Positions 26,267 to 35,938 are shown, numbered from the stretch's first letter. The stretch is 64,000 bases of DNA from an uncultured Bacteroidales bacterium (GCA_902792895.1 CADBBK010000001.1:62001-126000); one strand, 5' to 3'. The notes: generated by a model not told the origin, from the letters alone. Numbers and translations: made by a program.

Positions 26267-28537
26267 ATGAAACAAATACAATTTACCATCATATTGCTGA
26301 TTTGGTCAGCAGCAATGTCGGCGGCCAGCCTTGAGCCGGTGGAATATGTGAGCACACTGGTGGGGACACAGTCGAGTTTTGAACTATCGACAGGCAACAC
26401 CTATCCCGCCATTGGCAGGCCATGGGGCATGAACCACTGGGTGCCGCAGACGGGAAAAATGGGCAACGGGTGGCAATACACCTACGGGGCACACCGCATC
26501 CGCGGATTCAAGCAGACACACCAGCCCAGCCCATGGATTAACGATTACGGCCAGTTCTCGCTGATGCCGACAGTGGGTGAACCCGTATGGGACGAAAACG
26601 AACGTGCCAGCTGGTTCTCGCACAAGGCCGAAACGGCTACCCCCTACTATTATCGGGTTTATCTTGCTGATTACGACATCATGGCCGAGGTGGCACCCAC
26701 CGAGCGAGCCGCCATCCTGCGGTTCACCTTTCCCGAAACGGATCAAGCCAACGTCGTGGTGGATGCCTTTGACAAAGGCTCCGAAGTCACCATACAGCCC
26801 GAGCGGCAGCGCATCTTCGGCTACTCTACACGCAATAGCGGAGGCGTGGCCGATGGCTTCAGGAATTATTTCGTCATCGAGTTCGACAAGCCGTTTTCGG
26901 TCTATTCTACAGTCAACGACAGCATCATCAACGCGGGAGCGACCAGCGCCACCTGTAACCACGCTGGTGCCATAGTAACGTTCAGTACCAAGCGCGGTGA
27001 GCAGGTCAACGTGCGCGTTGCCTCGTCATTTATCAGTCCTGAGCAGGCCTTGCTGAACCTGAAAGAATTAGGCAGCGACGACTTGGAAACCATCAAGGCC
27101 AAAGGCCGCGAGCGGTGGAACGAGGTGCTGGGTCGCATCATGGTCGAGGATGATGACATCGACCACCTGCGCACCTTCTACTCGTGCCTGTACCGCTCGG
27201 TGCTGTTTCCCCGCAGTTTCTACGAGATTAACGCTAAAGGCCAACCCGTGCATTACAGCCCTTATTACGGCCAAATGCTGCCAGGAAGGATGTTTACCGA
27301 CACGGGGTTCTGGGACACCTTCCGTGCCCTATTCCCCCTGGTTGACCTGATGTACCCCACGATGGGCGAATGGATGCAGGAAGGACTGGTGAGCACCTGG
27401 CTCGAGAGCGGTTTCCTGCCCGAGTGGGCCAGCCCAGGTCACCGCGACTGCATGGTGGGCAACAACAGTGCATCGATTGTCGCCGACGCCTACCTGAAGG
27501 GCCTGCGCGGCTATGATATCAACAAGTTGTGGGATGCCGTCGTGCATGGCACCTCCGCTGTTCATCCTCAAGTGAAATCCACTGGTCGCCTGGGACATGA
27601 ATACTATAATGAATTGGGATATATCCCCTATGACGTGGGCATCAACGAGAATGTGGCCCGCACGCTGGAATATGCCTACGACGACTGGTGCATCTACCGC
27701 CTGGGCAAGGCGTTGGGCAAGCCCGAGAACGAAATCAAAGTCTATGCCGAGCGGGCGATGAACTACCGCAACGTGTTTGACCCTGAGTATCGACTGATGC
27801 GCGGCAAACTGAAAGACGGTAGCTTCCAGGCCCCGTTCAGTCCACTCAAGTGGGGTGACGCCTTCACCGAGGGCAACAGCTGGCACTACACCTGGAGTGT
27901 GTTCCACGACCCACAAGGGCTCATCAACCTGATGGGCGGCAAGCAGATCTTCTGCCAGATGCTGGATTCGGTGTTCAGTGTCCCGCCCGTGTTTGATGAC
28001 AGTTACTACGGCTATACCATCCACGAGATACGCGAGATGCAGATCATGAATATGGGCAACTATGCCCACGGCAACCAGCCCATCCAGCACATGATCTACC
28101 TGTACAACTACGGCGGCCAACCGTGGAAAGCTCAGTACTGGGTGCATCAAGTGATGGACCGCCTCTATAGCGCTACGCCTGACGGCTACTGCGGCGACGA
28201 GGACAACGGTCAGACCTCAGCATGGTATGTGTTCTCGGCGATGGGATTCTATCCCGTGTGCCCCGGCAGCAACCAGTATGTGCTCGGCACGCCCTACTTT
28301 GACAATGTGAGCCTCTACTTGGAGAACGGCAAACAGGTAACCATTACCCGTGAAGGCAAGGGATGCTATATCCAGTCGATGACCATCGACGGCCAGCCCT
28401 ACACCCGCAACTACCTTGACCACGAACGGTTGACAAAGGGCTGCGACATCCATTTTGTCATGGGCGACACTCCCAACACCACCCGTGGCACCTCACCGTC
28501 AGACCTGCCCTACTCTTTCTCTACCGACAGCAAGTGA
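26267..28537 (+). CDS. GH92 alpha-mannosidase (copy 2)
   Basis: A 756-residue paralogue of copy 1, with signal peptide MKQIQFTIILLIWSAAMSAAS. It carries STLVGTQSSFELSTGNTYPAIGRPWG at the N-terminal sandwich, GHRDCMVGNNSA in the barrel and GDEDNGQTSAWYVFSAMGFYP near 640-660. The divergence between the two copies is large (Gly-Asn-Glu-Asp against Gly-Asp-Glu-Asp in the signature), so different mannose linkages are likely. It is transcribed away from the dockerin gene. Confidence 0.93.
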   Translation: MKQIQFTIILLIWSAAMSAASLEPVEYVSTLVGTQSSFELSTGNTYPAIGRPWGMNHWVPQTGKMGNGWQYTYGAHRIRGFKQTHQPSPWINDYGQFSLMPTVGEPVWDENERASWFSHKAETATPYYYRVYLADYDIMAEVAPTERAAILRFTFPETDQANVVVDAFDKGSEVTIQPERQRIFGYSTRNSGGVADGFRNYFVIEFDKPFSVYSTVNDSIINAGATSATCNHAGAIVTFSTKRGEQVNVRVASSFISPEQALLNLKELGSDDLETIKAKGRERWNEVLGRIMVEDDDIDHLRTFYSCLYRSVLFPRSFYEINAKGQPVHYSPYYGQMLPGRMFTDTGFWDTFRALFPLVDLMYPTMGEWMQEGLVSTWLESGFLPEWASPGHRDCMVGNNSASIVADAYLKGLRGYDINKLWDAVVHGTSAVHPQVKSTGRLGHEYYNELGYIPYDVGINENVARTLEYAYDDWCIYRLGKALGKPENEIKVYAERAMNYRNVFDPEYRLMRGKLKDGSFQAPFSPLKWGDAFTEGNSWHYTWSVFHDPQGLINLMGGKQIFCQMLDSVFSVPPVFDDSYYGYTIHEIREMQIMNMGNYAHGNQPIQHMIYLYNYGGQPWKAQYWVHQVMDRLYSATPDGYCGDEDNGQTSAWYVFSAMGFYPVCPGSNQYVLGTPYFDNVSLYLENGKQVTITREGKGCYIQSMTIDGQPYTRNYLDHERLTKGCDIHFVMGDTPNTTRGTSPSDLPYSFSTDSK

Positions 28538-28945
28538 AAGCCATCACCCAAACGGCGATGGCATCATCAAAGAAAAGAATCGCGGCGCTCACGCGTCACG
28601 ATTCCCTTTGCAAATAACATTTCTCCAAATTTATTAACTTTTAACTTGAATAGAATTGATGAAGTTGGAAATATCCCTTTAAAATTATGAAAAGAGTATT
28701 CTTTAATATTTACTTCCTTATGGTCGTTGTTGCTATGCCTACTACAGGAAAACTAGGTTTCGCTTACTAGAACATCTTGCTCACGAATCACAAGTGTCCC
28801 ATAGTCTATAGCAATGCAAAATTACTACATTTTTTTAAAAACAAAAAATTTCATCAATAAATTTCAGAAAAATTTCTGCAATTTATATAAATCCCGTCAA
28901 AAACAGGCTGAAAACGGTCAATTGATGGACCAAACCGTCAACCGA
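28538..28945. other. AT-rich gene-poor gap with a stub reading frame
   Basis: About 400 bp between the convergent GH92 and alcohol dehydrogenase genes. The only item is a 27-codon frame at 28687-28770 (MKRVFFNIYFLMVVVAMPTT and a few more residues). It looks like a signal peptide with nothing attached. It may be the remains of an exported-protein gene; conservation cannot be judged here. Confidence 0.4.
28577..28604 (+). terminator. Weak hairpin after GH92 copy 2
   Basis: GAATCGCGGCGC pairs with GCGTCACGATTC with two mismatches and a 4-nt loop. It lies 39 nt past the stop. The following sequence has only CCCTTTG, so termination is uncertain. Confidence 0.35.
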
Positions 28946-30118
28946 TTACAGGCAATTGCGGAAGATGACCTCGATATCCTCCTGCTTGAGGGGCACAAAT
29001 CCGGGCAGTACGCCTCCACGGCATGACTTGCGGGCCATGGTGGGGATGTGCTCGTCACCGATGCCCAAATCCGTAAAGGTGCTGGTCAAACCGAGGGTGC
29101 CGAACAGGAACTCCTTAACGCGCTCGATGGCCTGACGTGCAATGTCCATAGCAGGCTGAGCAGCATCAATGCCGAAAACGTTTACGCCAAACTGCACATA
29201 CTTGTCCACGGTCTGGTCGTTAAGGCAATACTCCATCCAGCGCGGGGTGATGATGGCCAGACCCAAGCCATGGGTAATGTCATAGTAGGCCGATACCTCA
29301 TGCTCCATCGGGTGACAGCTCCATGCCTGGCGCTTGCCGCCGTCGATAAAGCCATTGATAGCCCATGACGAGGTCCACATCAGGTTGGCGCGTGCCTCGT
29401 AGTTCTCAGGCTCCTTCATGGCGATGGGAGCATACTTGATGATGGTCTTCATCATGCCCTCCATGAAGCAGTCGAGCATATAGAGGTCCTGATTGACATT
29501 GAAATAAACCTCAAAAATGTGCGACAGCATGTCGGCAGCACCGCAAGCCGTCTGATAGGGGCTGACGGTATAGGTCACGGTGGGATCAAGGAAGGAAACC
29601 TTGGGCAACAAGGTGGGATGCTCCACGCGACCCAATTTGTCGTTGGTCTCAGGGTTGCTGATGACACCGCCGGCGTCCATCTCGCTACCCGTTGCCGAGA
29701 GTGTCAGCACGCTGATGATGGGCAGGGCCTCGGTGATGGGAGCCCACTTCTCGTTGAAGAAGTCCCAGGGATCATGGTCCACCTTGGCACCGGCCGCCAT
29801 AAACTTGGTGGCATCGATGGTAGAACCGCCACCCACTGCAAGCAGCACGTCGATATTGTGGTCCTTGCACATCTGGGCACCGCGACGCACGCTGTCGATG
29901 CGGGGATTGGGCTCGATGCCCGAGAGTTCAAACAGTTCCATACCGGCCTTGTTGATCTCGGCCACAACAGCGTCGTACAGACCCGTGCGCTTGATGGAGC
30001 CGCCACCATAAGTGAGCAGCACACGTTTTCCAAACTTAGCCAGTTCCTCGCTAAGGTGCTGCAACTGATTCTCTCCGAAATAAACCTTTACAGGAATGTT
30101 ATAGATGAAGTTGTTCAT
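28946..30118 (-). CDS. Iron-containing alcohol dehydrogenase, YqhD/BDH type
   Basis: A 390-residue group III alcohol dehydrogenase that reduces aldehydes. GGGS (38-41) and the later GGGSTIDATK (96-105) match the NADPH-preferring YqhD and butanol dehydrogenase branch. The metal ligands are Asp196, His200, His269 and His283. It is the last gene of a three-gene run, 14 nt after the DUF362 gene, with the flavodoxin gene upstream. Cytoplasmic, unlike its two exported neighbours. Confidence 0.92.
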   Translation of the reverse strand: MNNFIYNIPVKVYFGENQLQHLSEELAKFGKRVLLTYGGGSIKRTGLYDAVVAEINKAGMELFELSGIEPNPRIDSVRRGAQMCKDHNIDVLLAVGGGSTIDATKFMAAGAKVDHDPWDFFNEKWAPITEALPIISVLTLSATGSEMDAGGVISNPETNDKLGRVEHPTLLPKVSFLDPTVTYTVSPYQTACGAADMLSHIFEVYFNVNQDLYMLDCFMEGMMKTIIKYAPIAMKEPENYEARANLMWTSSWAINGFIDGGKRQAWSCHPMEHEVSAYYDITHGLGLAIITPRWMEYCLNDQTVDKYVQFGVNVFGIDAAQPAMDIARQAIERVKEFLFGTLGLTSTFTDLGIGDEHIPTMARKSCRGGVLPGFVPLKQEDIEVIFRNCL

Positions 30119-30132
30119 TTTTAAGCTAACGA

Positions 30133-31077
30133 TTAGAGTTTGACAATGACATAGTTCTTAGTACCGAGACCGATGTGCTCGGCCCAGTCGATGGTGTGGG
30201 TGCCGTGACGGCTGTTGATGCGCTCGATGAGGGGTGCGTTGTCGTCACCAGGCTTGCCCTTGTGGTTGAATACCATCTCTACACAGGCCCAGTCCAGCGC
30301 CACGGGGTCAAGGCTTGCCATGATGCCCATGTCCTTGAGTTTGGGCTCATCGGGGGTGCCGTCGCAGTCGCAATCGACCGACATGTTGTTCATCACATTG
30401 ATGTAGATGACACGGCCACCCATGTAGTTATGGACCGCCTGGGCAGCGGCAGCCATCGACTCGAGGAAACCGTCCTGGTCATCGACATGGCTCCACAACT
30501 GGTTGACGTCATCAGTATAGCCGGCAGTGTGGATATTGGCCTTGCCGGCAGTGCTGGCCACACCGATGGAGGCGTTCTTCAGCACACCACCGTAGCCGCC
30601 CATGGCATGGCCCTTGAAGTGAGCCAGGTTGATCATCCAGTCGTAGTTGGCCAGGTGCTCGCCTACGATGTCATACTTGATGTGGGTGCGATCCTTGACG
30701 GGGATGCGCATCTGGCCAAACTCATCCATGATATCGACGGCAAAAATGGAGTCAAAGCCGTGCTCATGGATGGTCTGCCAGTGCTTGGACACGTCCTGAC
30801 GCGAACCGCCATAGGCCGTGCAGCACTCCACGATGGTGCCTCCCACCTCGTCCACCAGATTGCGGATGAACGTGGGTTTCAGGTAATGGTTATTGCCAGC
30901 CTCACCGGTGCTGATCTTGACGGCTACGCGTCCCGTGGCTTCAACGCCGAGGGCCTTGTAAATCTTGACAAGTGACTCGGGAGTGATCTCACTGGTGTAG
31001 TACACCTTGCTTTGGGCACTGGCCATGAGAGCCATCACGATGGCCATCATGCAGAAAGACATTTTTTTGATATTCAT
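30133..31077 (-). CDS. Exported DUF362 protein
   Basis: A 314-residue protein with a signal peptide (MNIKKMSFCMMAIVMALMASA) and the DUF362 core: VAVKISTGEAGNNHYLKP, TIVECCTAYGGSRQD, NLAHFKGHAMGGYGGVLKN and PVALDWACVEM. Many DUF362 proteins carry added ferredoxin Cys clusters; none is seen here. The role is unknown but the family keeps company with redox enzymes. It is 81 nt downstream of the flavodoxin gene and 14 nt upstream of the dehydrogenase. Confidence 0.88.
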   Translation of the reverse strand: MNIKKMSFCMMAIVMALMASAQSKVYYTSEITPESLVKIYKALGVEATGRVAVKISTGEAGNNHYLKPTFIRNLVDEVGGTIVECCTAYGGSRQDVSKHWQTIHEHGFDSIFAVDIMDEFGQMRIPVKDRTHIKYDIVGEHLANYDWMINLAHFKGHAMGGYGGVLKNASIGVASTAGKANIHTAGYTDDVNQLWSHVDDQDGFLESMAAAAQAVHNYMGGRVIYINVMNNMSVDCDCDGTPDEPKLKDMGIMASLDPVALDWACVEMVFNHKGKPGDDNAPLIERINSRHGTHTIDWAEHIGLGTKNYVIVKL

Positions 31078-31158
31078 TGCTTTAACTATAAATGGTTATG
31101 GTTGCAAATGTACTGCTTTTCCGTCACATTTACAAATTCCGGCTCTAGCTGTTTGTCG

Positions 31159-31731
31159 TCAGAGCGATTTCAGCCAGGTTTCCACCTCGGCATCACTCAT
31201 ATAGTTAAAGTTCTTGGGTTCCAACCAATTGGCACCGGGGGCGGAAGGCTTGAGGAACTTCATCGTCTCGCCAGCACCGCTGCCGCCCGAGGTAAAGAAC
31301 GGCACGATGGTCTTGCCCGAGAAATCATACTGCTCCAGAAAGGTGTTGATGATGGTGGGAGCGATATACCACCAGATGGGATAACCGACGAACACCGTGT
31401 CGTACTGCTCGATATTCTCCACCCTATTTGCGATGGCGGGGCGGCTGCTCTTGTCGGCCATCTCTACCGAACTGCGGCTGGACTTATCACGCCAGTTGAG
31501 GTCGGCAGGAGTATAAAGCGTCTCAGGAACGATTTCGTGCAGGTCGGCTCCTGCGATTCGGGCAAGCCGTGTGGCTGCCTCCATAGTGGTACCTGTCGCA
31601 CTGAAATAGGCGACCAGTTTCTTGCCATTGTTGCTCATAGTTTCACTGTTGTTTTGGGCACTGCCGGCAGCCATAGTAGCCATGGCCATGCAGCCGGCAA
31701 TGATGGTAATTAATAAATGTTTGAACTTCAT
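31159..31731 (-). CDS. Exported flavodoxin
   Basis: A 190-residue flavodoxin fold protein preceded by a signal peptide (MKFKHLLITIIAGCMAMATMA). The FMN phosphate loop is FSATGTTMEAA near 45-55, and the later flavin contact is VGYPIWWYIAP near 115-125. Export is unusual for flavodoxins but recurs in Bacteroidales. First gene of the run with DUF362 and alcohol dehydrogenase. It may deliver electrons in the periplasm. Confidence 0.87.
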   Translation of the reverse strand: MKFKHLLITIIAGCMAMATMAAGSAQNNSETMSNNGKKLVAYFSATGTTMEAATRLARIAGADLHEIVPETLYTPADLNWRDKSSRSSVEMADKSSRPAIANRVENIEQYDTVFVGYPIWWYIAPTIINTFLEQYDFSGKTIVPFFTSGGSGAGETMKFLKPSAPGANWLEPKNFNYMSDAEVETWLKSL

Positions 31732-31771
31732 TTAGTTATTGATTATGAGGATGATTCATTGATTTACCTTG

Positions 31772-31779
31772 CAAATTTA
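31772..31779 (-). promoter_or_regulatory. Putative -7 box of the flavodoxin operon
   Basis: TAAATTTG on the minus strand, 40 nt before the flavodoxin ATG. No clear -33. Confidence 0.5.
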
Positions 31780-31863
31780 CTCCTGATAGCCGGAATAATT
31801 GATACCATTTTTTCTGAAAATGTTACCATTATTACATTTTTGCGCTATCGGTGGCCAATAAGC

Positions 31864-31905
31864 AAAAAAAAATCTGGCGACGCTGCATCACTGCGCATCG
31901 CCAGA
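31864..31905 (-). terminator. Terminator of the FadL-like gene
   Basis: TCTGGCGA pairs with TCGCCAGA (31873-31905), extended by an inner CGC/GCG. The minus strand then runs into nine T. It lies 57 nt past the stop. Confidence 0.85.
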
Positions 31906-31961
31906 CATTAGTTAATGAATTTCTATTAAACGTAATCTCTGGGTTAGTTTTTTTTTATCGT

Positions 31962-33593
31962 CTAGAACCGCATGCCCAGGGTGAGCGAAACGCGGTTGTT
32001 GTGGTCCTTGGCATCAGCGCTGACGTTCGGGTAATAGAGACCCCAGTCGACTACAGGCGAGAATGCGTTGTAAACGGTGTTGCGCATGTTGTGGATATAG
32101 GCCATGTCGGCATAGAATGACTTGTAACGATAGCCGAAACCACAAGTGATGTTCTGGACCGAGTTGTCATACTGATAGGAGGGATTGCTTCCCACAGTGA
32201 TGATGTTGCGGTCGTTGTTGTCCACGTCGTTCTTGACCTGGGTGGTCTTGTAACTGTAACCGGCACGCAGGCTCCAATTGGGGCTGACACGGTACTCGGC
32301 ACCCAGGCGGAAGATGTGCGAGGGCTTGAAATAGTTCTTGACATTATAGGTCACATCGGGGTAGTTGCCTCCACGGTCGTCACCGATGCGCATCGTCTGG
32401 TTGGCCACGTACTCGTAGTCGAAGCTGACGATACCACTCGTGCCGATCACACCTGCCACACTGCCCAGGAAATGCCAGGGAGTGCTCATGGTGTAGGTGG
32501 TGGAGTAATCATAACCGTCGTTGCTGCCATTCTCGGCAGAATAGAGCAACTCGTTGTTGTGATAGGCGACCATATCAGTTCCCACATAGTAGGTGTCGCG
32601 CATGTCGTAGAAGGTGGGCGTGTGGAATGCGGCACCGATGCGCAGCGACTGAGTGGGACGCCAAATGAGACCTAACTTGAAGTTCACACCGGTACCCTCA
32701 CTGTGCAGGTAGTTGTACAGGCCCCAGCTTGCAGTCGTTCCTTGGTTGATGGTGGGAGTGTCCCACAAGTCCTCATCGTTGGCCATGATATAAGCATTGG
32801 TAAGGTCCTCGACGTAAGACTGGTAGCTCCTGTAATCCAGGTCAAGGATACCGAAATCCAGTCCCCAGTACACCTTGTTGGCAAAATTGCCGCCAAAGGC
32901 GATGTTGTACTCGTCGGCGTGGCCACGCTCGTCCACCTCGTAGAAGGCATTACCGGTCGTACCATCGCCATAGAGACCTTGCATCAAGCCATCATTATTC
33001 TCGTTGATGATTCCGACGTAGCCACCGGTCTTGGTGGGCATGTCGAACATCGACACAGCGGCCCAGGGAGCAGAGCCATCAAAGTAGGGGTTATAGTCAT
33101 CACCCCATGCCAGGTCATCGGAAGTGTAGTCCAGCATATTGACAAACTCATCGGCAACATAGTTGCTCATCGAGTTCTGGATGTCCCCCACACCGCCAAT
33201 GTAATGGCGGTTAAACGACTTGAGACGGTTATAAGAGAAACCGAAATTGAGGTTAGGAACCGACTCGCTGTCCAGTCGGATGGCGCCGATGTATCCAATA
33301 TTGTTCACATTGAACTTGGTCTGATCCATCTGGTCAATGCCCGACTTGGTGCTGTTGAAATCCAGACTCATCGTGATTCCAATGTCGGAATTGCGATAGA
33401 CACCGATACCGCCAGGGTTCTGGGTGAGGGTGGAGAGATCGCCTCCGAGGGCTCCGAAGGCCCCCGCCATCGCCTGGAAGCGCGAGGTACCCCGGAGTTC
33501 GGTTTGTGATAATTGCAGGACATCAAATGCGTCCTGAGCGTTGAGCAACAGAGGAAGTCCACATAGCAGAATGGCAAAAACTTTCTTCTTCAT
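31962..33593 (-). CDS. Outer membrane transport protein, OmpP1/FadL/TodX type
   Basis: A 543-residue beta-barrel with a signal peptide (MKKKVFAILLCGLPLLLNA). The N-terminal hatch shows the family pattern SRFQAMAGAFGALGGDLSTLTQNPGGIG. The rest alternates like amphipathic strands and ends in a Phe (LTLGMRF), usual for outer-membrane barrels. FadL relatives pass fatty acids and other hydrophobic compounds. The substrate here is unknown. Confidence 0.85.
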   Translation of the reverse strand: MKKKVFAILLCGLPLLLNAQDAFDVLQLSQTELRGTSRFQAMAGAFGALGGDLSTLTQNPGGIGVYRNSDIGITMSLDFNSTKSGIDQMDQTKFNVNNIGYIGAIRLDSESVPNLNFGFSYNRLKSFNRHYIGGVGDIQNSMSNYVADEFVNMLDYTSDDLAWGDDYNPYFDGSAPWAAVSMFDMPTKTGGYVGIINENNDGLMQGLYGDGTTGNAFYEVDERGHADEYNIAFGGNFANKVYWGLDFGILDLDYRSYQSYVEDLTNAYIMANDEDLWDTPTINQGTTASWGLYNYLHSEGTGVNFKLGLIWRPTQSLRIGAAFHTPTFYDMRDTYYVGTDMVAYHNNELLYSAENGSNDGYDYSTTYTMSTPWHFLGSVAGVIGTSGIVSFDYEYVANQTMRIGDDRGGNYPDVTYNVKNYFKPSHIFRLGAEYRVSPNWSLRAGYSYKTTQVKNDVDNNDRNIITVGSNPSYQYDNSVQNITCGFGYRYKSFYADMAYIHNMRNTVYNAFSPVVDWGLYYPNVSADAKDHNNRVSLTLGMRF

Positions 33594-33663
33594 AGTTCAA
33601 ACAGTTTGAAAACAATTAAGTGTTCGAATAAAAATGTGTGTGTCGTGAGAAAGGATTTGCCGT

Positions 33664-34851
33664 TTAGCGACGACGACCGCCACCGCCCGATGAGCCACCA
33701 TGGCTGCCACCGCCAGACGAGCCGCGGCTACTGCCACCACTGTAGGAGCCACCGCCATAGGAGCCACCGCTGGGGCGAGAACCACTGCTATAGGAGCCAC
33801 CTGAACGGCTGTGGCTGGATCCGCTGGGACGCGAGGTGCCATAGGACGATGAGGGACGGCTTGCAGAGCCACTGCGACGAGGTGTCACACCCGTGTTGCT
33901 GCGCGAGCCCATATTACCAGTGCGGTTGGTTGCGAGTCCGCTACGACGACCGCCCGAAGCGCTGACGCCATTGTTGCGACCACCTGCGCGAGAAGGCATG
34001 CTGCTGGGACGGTTCATGTCCACCCGGCTGCGGCCATTGCGGTTGCTGGCCAAGCCTGCGCGTCTGCCATTGGTGCTGATGCCACCGCTGCCCATGTTGT
34101 GGTGACGTCCGGGACGGCTATAGCCATAATAGTTGGAAGCGTGCCAGTTGTTCCAACCATGGTGTCCGTAATAACCATAGTAGCCATTCCATCCCCAACC
34201 CGTGTGGTAGTACCAGGGGGTATAGGTCCAACCCCAGTGCCAGTAGGGAGAAGTCCAACTGGAGTAATAATAGAAGGGGCTATACCAGGGATCATACCAG
34301 CGGCTCATGCGCCAGTCAGCATACCAGGGATTATACCATACCGAATAGGGGTAGAATCCCGTGTACCAGGGATAAAAGGACGAGGCCCAGCCATAAGAAT
34401 AATTGGACCAGTCACTGCCGATGATAAGGTTAACCGTCGGTGACTCGTCGTAGTAGAGTTCCACCAGGTCATCATCACTGCTCAGGATGACGATGTCGGG
34501 GTTGTAGAAGCGCTCGATGCGGCGGGTGTTGGCGAAAGCCTCATCTTCGTAATAGATGGTGTCGCCATTGATATCCACCTCATAATTGGGCTCATAGTTA
34601 CCACGGCGGTTGTACTCGTCAACATCACGCTCAACGCGATAGTTGTCCCTAGCGGCCACCGTGTACTTTTCAGGCACGTCACCGTAAACGGCAACGGTCT
34701 TGGCAGACTTCGATGCCTTGGCCTTGACAGCAGTCGTTGTGCCCTTGGAGGCATCGTAGTAAATGTCGTCGTAATCTTGGGCATGCAGTAATGCGCCGGC
34801 ACTCAAGGCCAGCACGCCCACCATTGCTAAAACACGATACTTCATAGTCAT
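33664..34851 (-). CDS. Exported Tyr/Trp- and Gly/Ser-rich protein
   Basis: I do not recognise a family for this 395-residue protein. It has a signal peptide (MTMKYRVLAMVGVLALSAGALLHA) and an acidic N-terminal third with YEDEAFANTRRIERFYNPD. The middle (about 150-260) is packed with Tyr, Trp and Pro (WYDPWYSPFYYYSSW). The C-terminal 130 residues are almost all Gly, Ser and Arg. The composition suggests a disordered surface or periplasmic protein. It lies 70 nt upstream of the FadL-like gene, same strand. Confidence 0.7.
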   Translation of the reverse strand: MTMKYRVLAMVGVLALSAGALLHAQDYDDIYYDASKGTTTAVKAKASKSAKTVAVYGDVPEKYTVAARDNYRVERDVDEYNRRGNYEPNYEVDINGDTIYYEDEAFANTRRIERFYNPDIVILSSDDDLVELYYDESPTVNLIIGSDWSNYSYGWASSFYPWYTGFYPYSVWYNPWYADWRMSRWYDPWYSPFYYYSSWTSPYWHWGWTYTPWYYHTGWGWNGYYGYYGHHGWNNWHASNYYGYSRPGRHHNMGSGGISTNGRRAGLASNRNGRSRVDMNRPSSMPSRAGGRNNGVSASGGRRSGLATNRTGNMGSRSNTGVTPRRSGSASRPSSSYGTSRPSGSSHSRSGGSYSSGSRPSGGSYGGGSYSGGSSRGSSGGGSHGGSSGGGGRRR

Positions 34852-35166
34852 TACGTTTTAAAAATTCATTAATAATTACTCTTCTGTCAATTAGACAAGA
34901 TTCTTTTAAAAAAGTTTAAGATGAGTATAATTTCCATTAAAATGCGGTGCAAGTTATAAAGTAAAATGATATAGACACCACTTAATTTGGTGAAAAAATG
35001 CTAAACACATTCATTTTTAACTTTATAGCGCATCCTATCTTAAGCAAAAACCATGCCATGGTGATGATTGCTGATGATTTGGGGTGGCGATTTGGCAGAT
35101 TATTTGAGGAAAATTGATGCCATCAAGTAAGGAAAAATTCATTACTTTTGCTGCCAGATAACGATT
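34852..35166. other. AT-rich divergent intergenic region
   Basis: 315 bp between divergent genes. The plus-strand box at 35143 is the only promoter element I could support. A short CACCA/TGGTG hairpin lies near 34976-34993. No gene or RNA was recognised. Confidence 0.5.
35143..35150 (+). promoter_or_regulatory. Putative -7 box of the tRNA methyltransferase gene
   Basis: TACTTTTG, 16 nt before the ATG at 35167. Confidence 0.5.
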
Positions 35167-35883
35167 ATGGCAAGAGAGAAGAAATTCCGATTCAAGCAAT
35201 TTGAGGTGCTGAACGACCGCACGGCAATGAAGGTGGGCACCGACGGAGTACTGCTGGGCGCATGGTGCCCGGTGGAGGGCATGACGCGTGTGCTTGACGT
35301 GGGCACAGGCTGTGGCGTAATCACCCTGATGGTAGCCCAGCGCAACAATGGCGCCCTCATCGAAAGCATCGACGTGGACGAAGGGGCCATCGACGAGGCC
35401 AAGCTCAACTTCGCCGCATCGCCCTGGAGCGAGCGTCTGACAGCTCGACTGCAGGACTTTAATGTGCTTGAGGTGGAAGAGTGCTATGACTTAATCGTCT
35501 CTAACCCACCCTACTTCACCAACGGCGTACTGCCCACCGGCGATGCCCGCACCACGGCACGGCACACCGAATCACTCTCCTACCGCCAACTCATCGACGG
35601 AGCCACAAGGCTACTCTCCCACGAAGGCATACTTGCCTTTATCTCTCCCACCGATGCCGAGAGCACTATTATCGAGGCTGCGGCCTTTGCCTCTTTGCCC
35701 ATCAGACGCTGCACACGCGTGGTGCCTGTCGAAGGAGCCGAAGCCAAGCGCACCCTGTGGCTGCTGTCGCGCCGCGAAATGTCCTACGTCGAAGATACCT
35801 TGACCATTGCTCACGTGGACGGCACCTTTACCCAAGAATACATTAATTTGACAGGCGCTTTTTATCTGAAGATGCCAGATTGA
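35167..35883 (+). CDS. tRNA1(Val) A37 N6-methyltransferase, TrmN6-like
   Basis: A 238-residue SAM-dependent methyltransferase. Motif I DVGTGCG (44-50) binds SAM. SNPPYF (112-117) is the N6-adenine catalytic motif. The N-terminus (KKFRFKQFEVLNDRTAMKVGTDG) matches YfiC/TrmN6, which methylates A37 of tRNA1-Val. The gene stands alone. Confidence 0.9.
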   Translation: MAREKKFRFKQFEVLNDRTAMKVGTDGVLLGAWCPVEGMTRVLDVGTGCGVITLMVAQRNNGALIESIDVDEGAIDEAKLNFAASPWSERLTARLQDFNVLEVEECYDLIVSNPPYFTNGVLPTGDARTTARHTESLSYRQLIDGATRLLSHEGILAFISPTDAESTIIEAAAFASLPIRRCTRVVPVEGAEAKRTLWLLSRREMSYVEDTLTIAHVDGTFTQEYINLTGAFYLKMPD

Positions 35884-35899
35884 TGGCCACTGGATAAAA

Positions 35900-35938
35900 A
35901 AACAAAAGTCCCGAGGCTGTTGGTTTGCCGGTCGGGAC
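35900..35938 (-). terminator. Minus-oriented terminator with no known gene
   Basis: GTCCCGA pairs with TCGGGAC, with an inner GGC/GCC. On the minus strand the hairpin is followed by TTTTGTTTTTTT. On the plus strand no T-run follows, so it is a poor terminator for the methyltransferase gene that ends 24 nt before it. Confidence 0.6.

Noticed and set aside
35908-35938. Terminator of the tRNA methyltransferase gene
   Set aside because: The T-run is on the minus strand only, so the orientation is wrong for a plus-strand gene.
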